A stretch of 5,566 bases of DNA from Bryobacteraceae bacterium (GTDB lineage Bacteria; Acidobacteriota; Terriglobia; Bryobacterales; Bryobacteraceae), in assembly GCA_030044325.1 (NCBI GenBank), contig JASHWA010000543.1:1-5566 (forward strand). Direction: 5' to 3'. Positions within the stretch are counted from its first letter, which is position 1. Every line of letters starts with the position of its first letter. Positions 4,799 to 5,566 of this stretch are shown here, piece after piece. The translations under genes were made by a program, and so were the position numbers. Below the pieces are notes generated by a model. The model ran no database searches and was not told the DNA's origin. It worked only from the letters and a program-made list of their open reading frames with translations.

Positions 4799-5566
4799 GT
4801 GAACCCGGCCGCGCGGATTGTGTGGATCGCCTGTGGTTCTGTACTCGCGCTGAGCGCGGCGGAGCGGGCCGCGCCGGTGGTGCAGGTTACCGGAGGTGCG
4901 ATTCGCGGCGCCGAGCAAGCGCCCGTGGGGGCTGTCTTCAAGGGCATTCCATTCGCGCAGCCGCCCGCCGGAAATCTGCGTTGGAGTGAGCCGCAGCCGG
5001 TCACCGCATGGGAAGGCGTTCGCGACGCGACCCGGTTCGGCCCGGCCTGCATTCAGAATGCGCTCGGAACCGGCGTTTTCCTGGCGCCGCTGGCGAAATT
5101 ATACGGTCACGATTATCCTCTCGAGAAAATCGCGATGTCGGAGGATTGCCTGTATCTGAACGTCTGGACGCCGGAGTGGCCGCCGAGACGCGCGGCGCCG
5201 GTGATGGTATGGATCCATGGCGGGTCCAACATCATGGGCAGCGGAGCCGAAGACTCCTACGACGGAACGGCGCTGGCGGGCAGAGGCATGGTGGTGGTCA
5301 CGATCAATTATCGCCTCGGTATCCTGGGGTCGTTTTCACATCCGCAACTCACCGCGGAATCGCCGCACCACGCTTCGGGGAATTACGGGCTGCTGGACCA
5401 GATCGCGGCGCTCCAGTGGGTGCATCAAAATATCGCTCAATTGGGCGGCGACCCCGGCGGTGTGACCGTGTTCGGAGAATCGGCGGGCGCGATCGATACC
5501 GGCCTTCTGCTGTGTTCTCCGCTGGCGAAGGGGCTGATCGAACGGGCGATCATGGAGAGCGGCCCG
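4799..5566 (+). CDS. Exported type-B carboxylesterase (COesterase, alpha/beta hydrolase), C-terminus beyond window
   Basis: The reading frame from GTG 4799 stays open for 256 codons to the right edge. Residues 1 to about 25 look like a signal peptide with one early Arg and a hydrophobic core, so the enzyme is probably periplasmic or secreted. Hallmarks of the carboxylesterase/cholinesterase family follow in order: FKGIPFAQPP (47-56), SEDCLYLNVWTP (114-125), the oxyanion-hole HGG (140-142), the INYRLG strand (169-174), and GDPGGVTVFGESAGA (217-231) with nucleophile Ser228. Cys84 and Cys117 match the conserved N-terminal disulfide pair of the family. The acid and histidine of the triad lie past the window edge; family members are usually about 500-550 residues, so roughly half is seen. 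It hydrolyses carboxylic esters, but the natural substrate cannot be read from this. The start is supported by AAGAGGA seven bases upstream. It is divergent from the transporter gene, and no functional link between the two is proven. Confidence 0.92.
   Translation, partial: MNPAARIVWIACGSVLALSAAERAAPVVQVTGGAIRGAEQAPVGAVFKGIPFAQPPAGNLRWSEPQPVTAWEGVRDATRFGPACIQNALGTGVFLAPLAKLYGHDYPLEKIAMSEDCLYLNVWTPEWPPRRAAPVMVWIHGGSNIMGSGAEDSYDGTALAGRGMVVVTINYRLGILGSFSHPQLTAESPHHASGNYGLLDQIAALQWVHQNIAQLGGDPGGVTVFGESAGAIDTGLLLCSPLAKGLIERAIMESGP

Noticed and set aside
4776..4802. Eight-codon frame (ATG to TGA) whose stop overlaps the esterase GTG start
   Set aside because: A leader peptide with coupled translation is possible, but it has no ribosome site and is short enough to occur by chance.
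4799..4840. Esterase as a lipoprotein through Cys12
   Set aside because: The bases before Cys12 encode Trp-Ile-Ala, not a proper lipobox (Leu or Val expected at -3), and the hydrophobic segment continues past the cysteine.
1..5566. CRISPR array, tRNA, rRNA, insertion sequence or toxin-antitoxin pair
   Set aside because: No regularly spaced repeats, no cloverleaf or rRNA-like stretch, no transposase motifs or terminal repeats with duplications, and no overlapping small gene pair were seen on either strand.

Overview
The window is GC-rich, gene-dense bacterial chromosome. The gene content suggests a soil Acidobacteriota, perhaps of the Solibacter/Bryobacter group. This rests on three things: a cytochrome c fused to a copper monooxygenase fold, a small secreted protein ending in an 'IEKLA..IRGR' motif, and palindromic intergenic repeats. 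It is an inference from remembered gene content, not from a search. No phage, transposase, CRISPR or RNA gene was seen.

Layout: (1) 1-909 minus, a SplB-like radical SAM protein whose C-terminus lies beyond the left edge. (2) 910-1065, a divergent intergenic region with alternative inverted repeats. (3) 1066-2355 plus, an exported mono-haem cytochrome c / PHM-type dicopper monooxygenase-like fusion with all six expected copper ligands present. (4) 2355-2450, a three-hairpin palindromic repeat element. (5) 2529-2852 plus, a small secreted charged helical protein. (6) 2853-3021, a convergent intergenic region with tandem hairpins and a minus-strand terminator. (7) 3022-3264 minus, an 80-residue secreted Tyr/His/Trp-rich protein with its own candidate promoter, a strong Shine-Dalgarno and a terminator. 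(8) 3372-4637 minus, a 12-helix OFA-type MFS transporter closed by its own terminator. (9) 4799-5566 plus, the N-terminal 256 residues of an exported type-B carboxylesterase, cut by the right edge.

The genes do not form one operon. They are mostly single transcription units in divergent or convergent arrangement. Four of the six encode proteins with export signals, so the common theme is envelope or periplasmic chemistry: a haem/copper oxidase-like enzyme, an esterase and two small exported proteins, beside a small-anion type transporter. The most unusual items are the haem-copper fusion, the Tyr/His-rich mini-protein and the modular palindrome. No defence or otherwise clearly new multi-gene system is visible.
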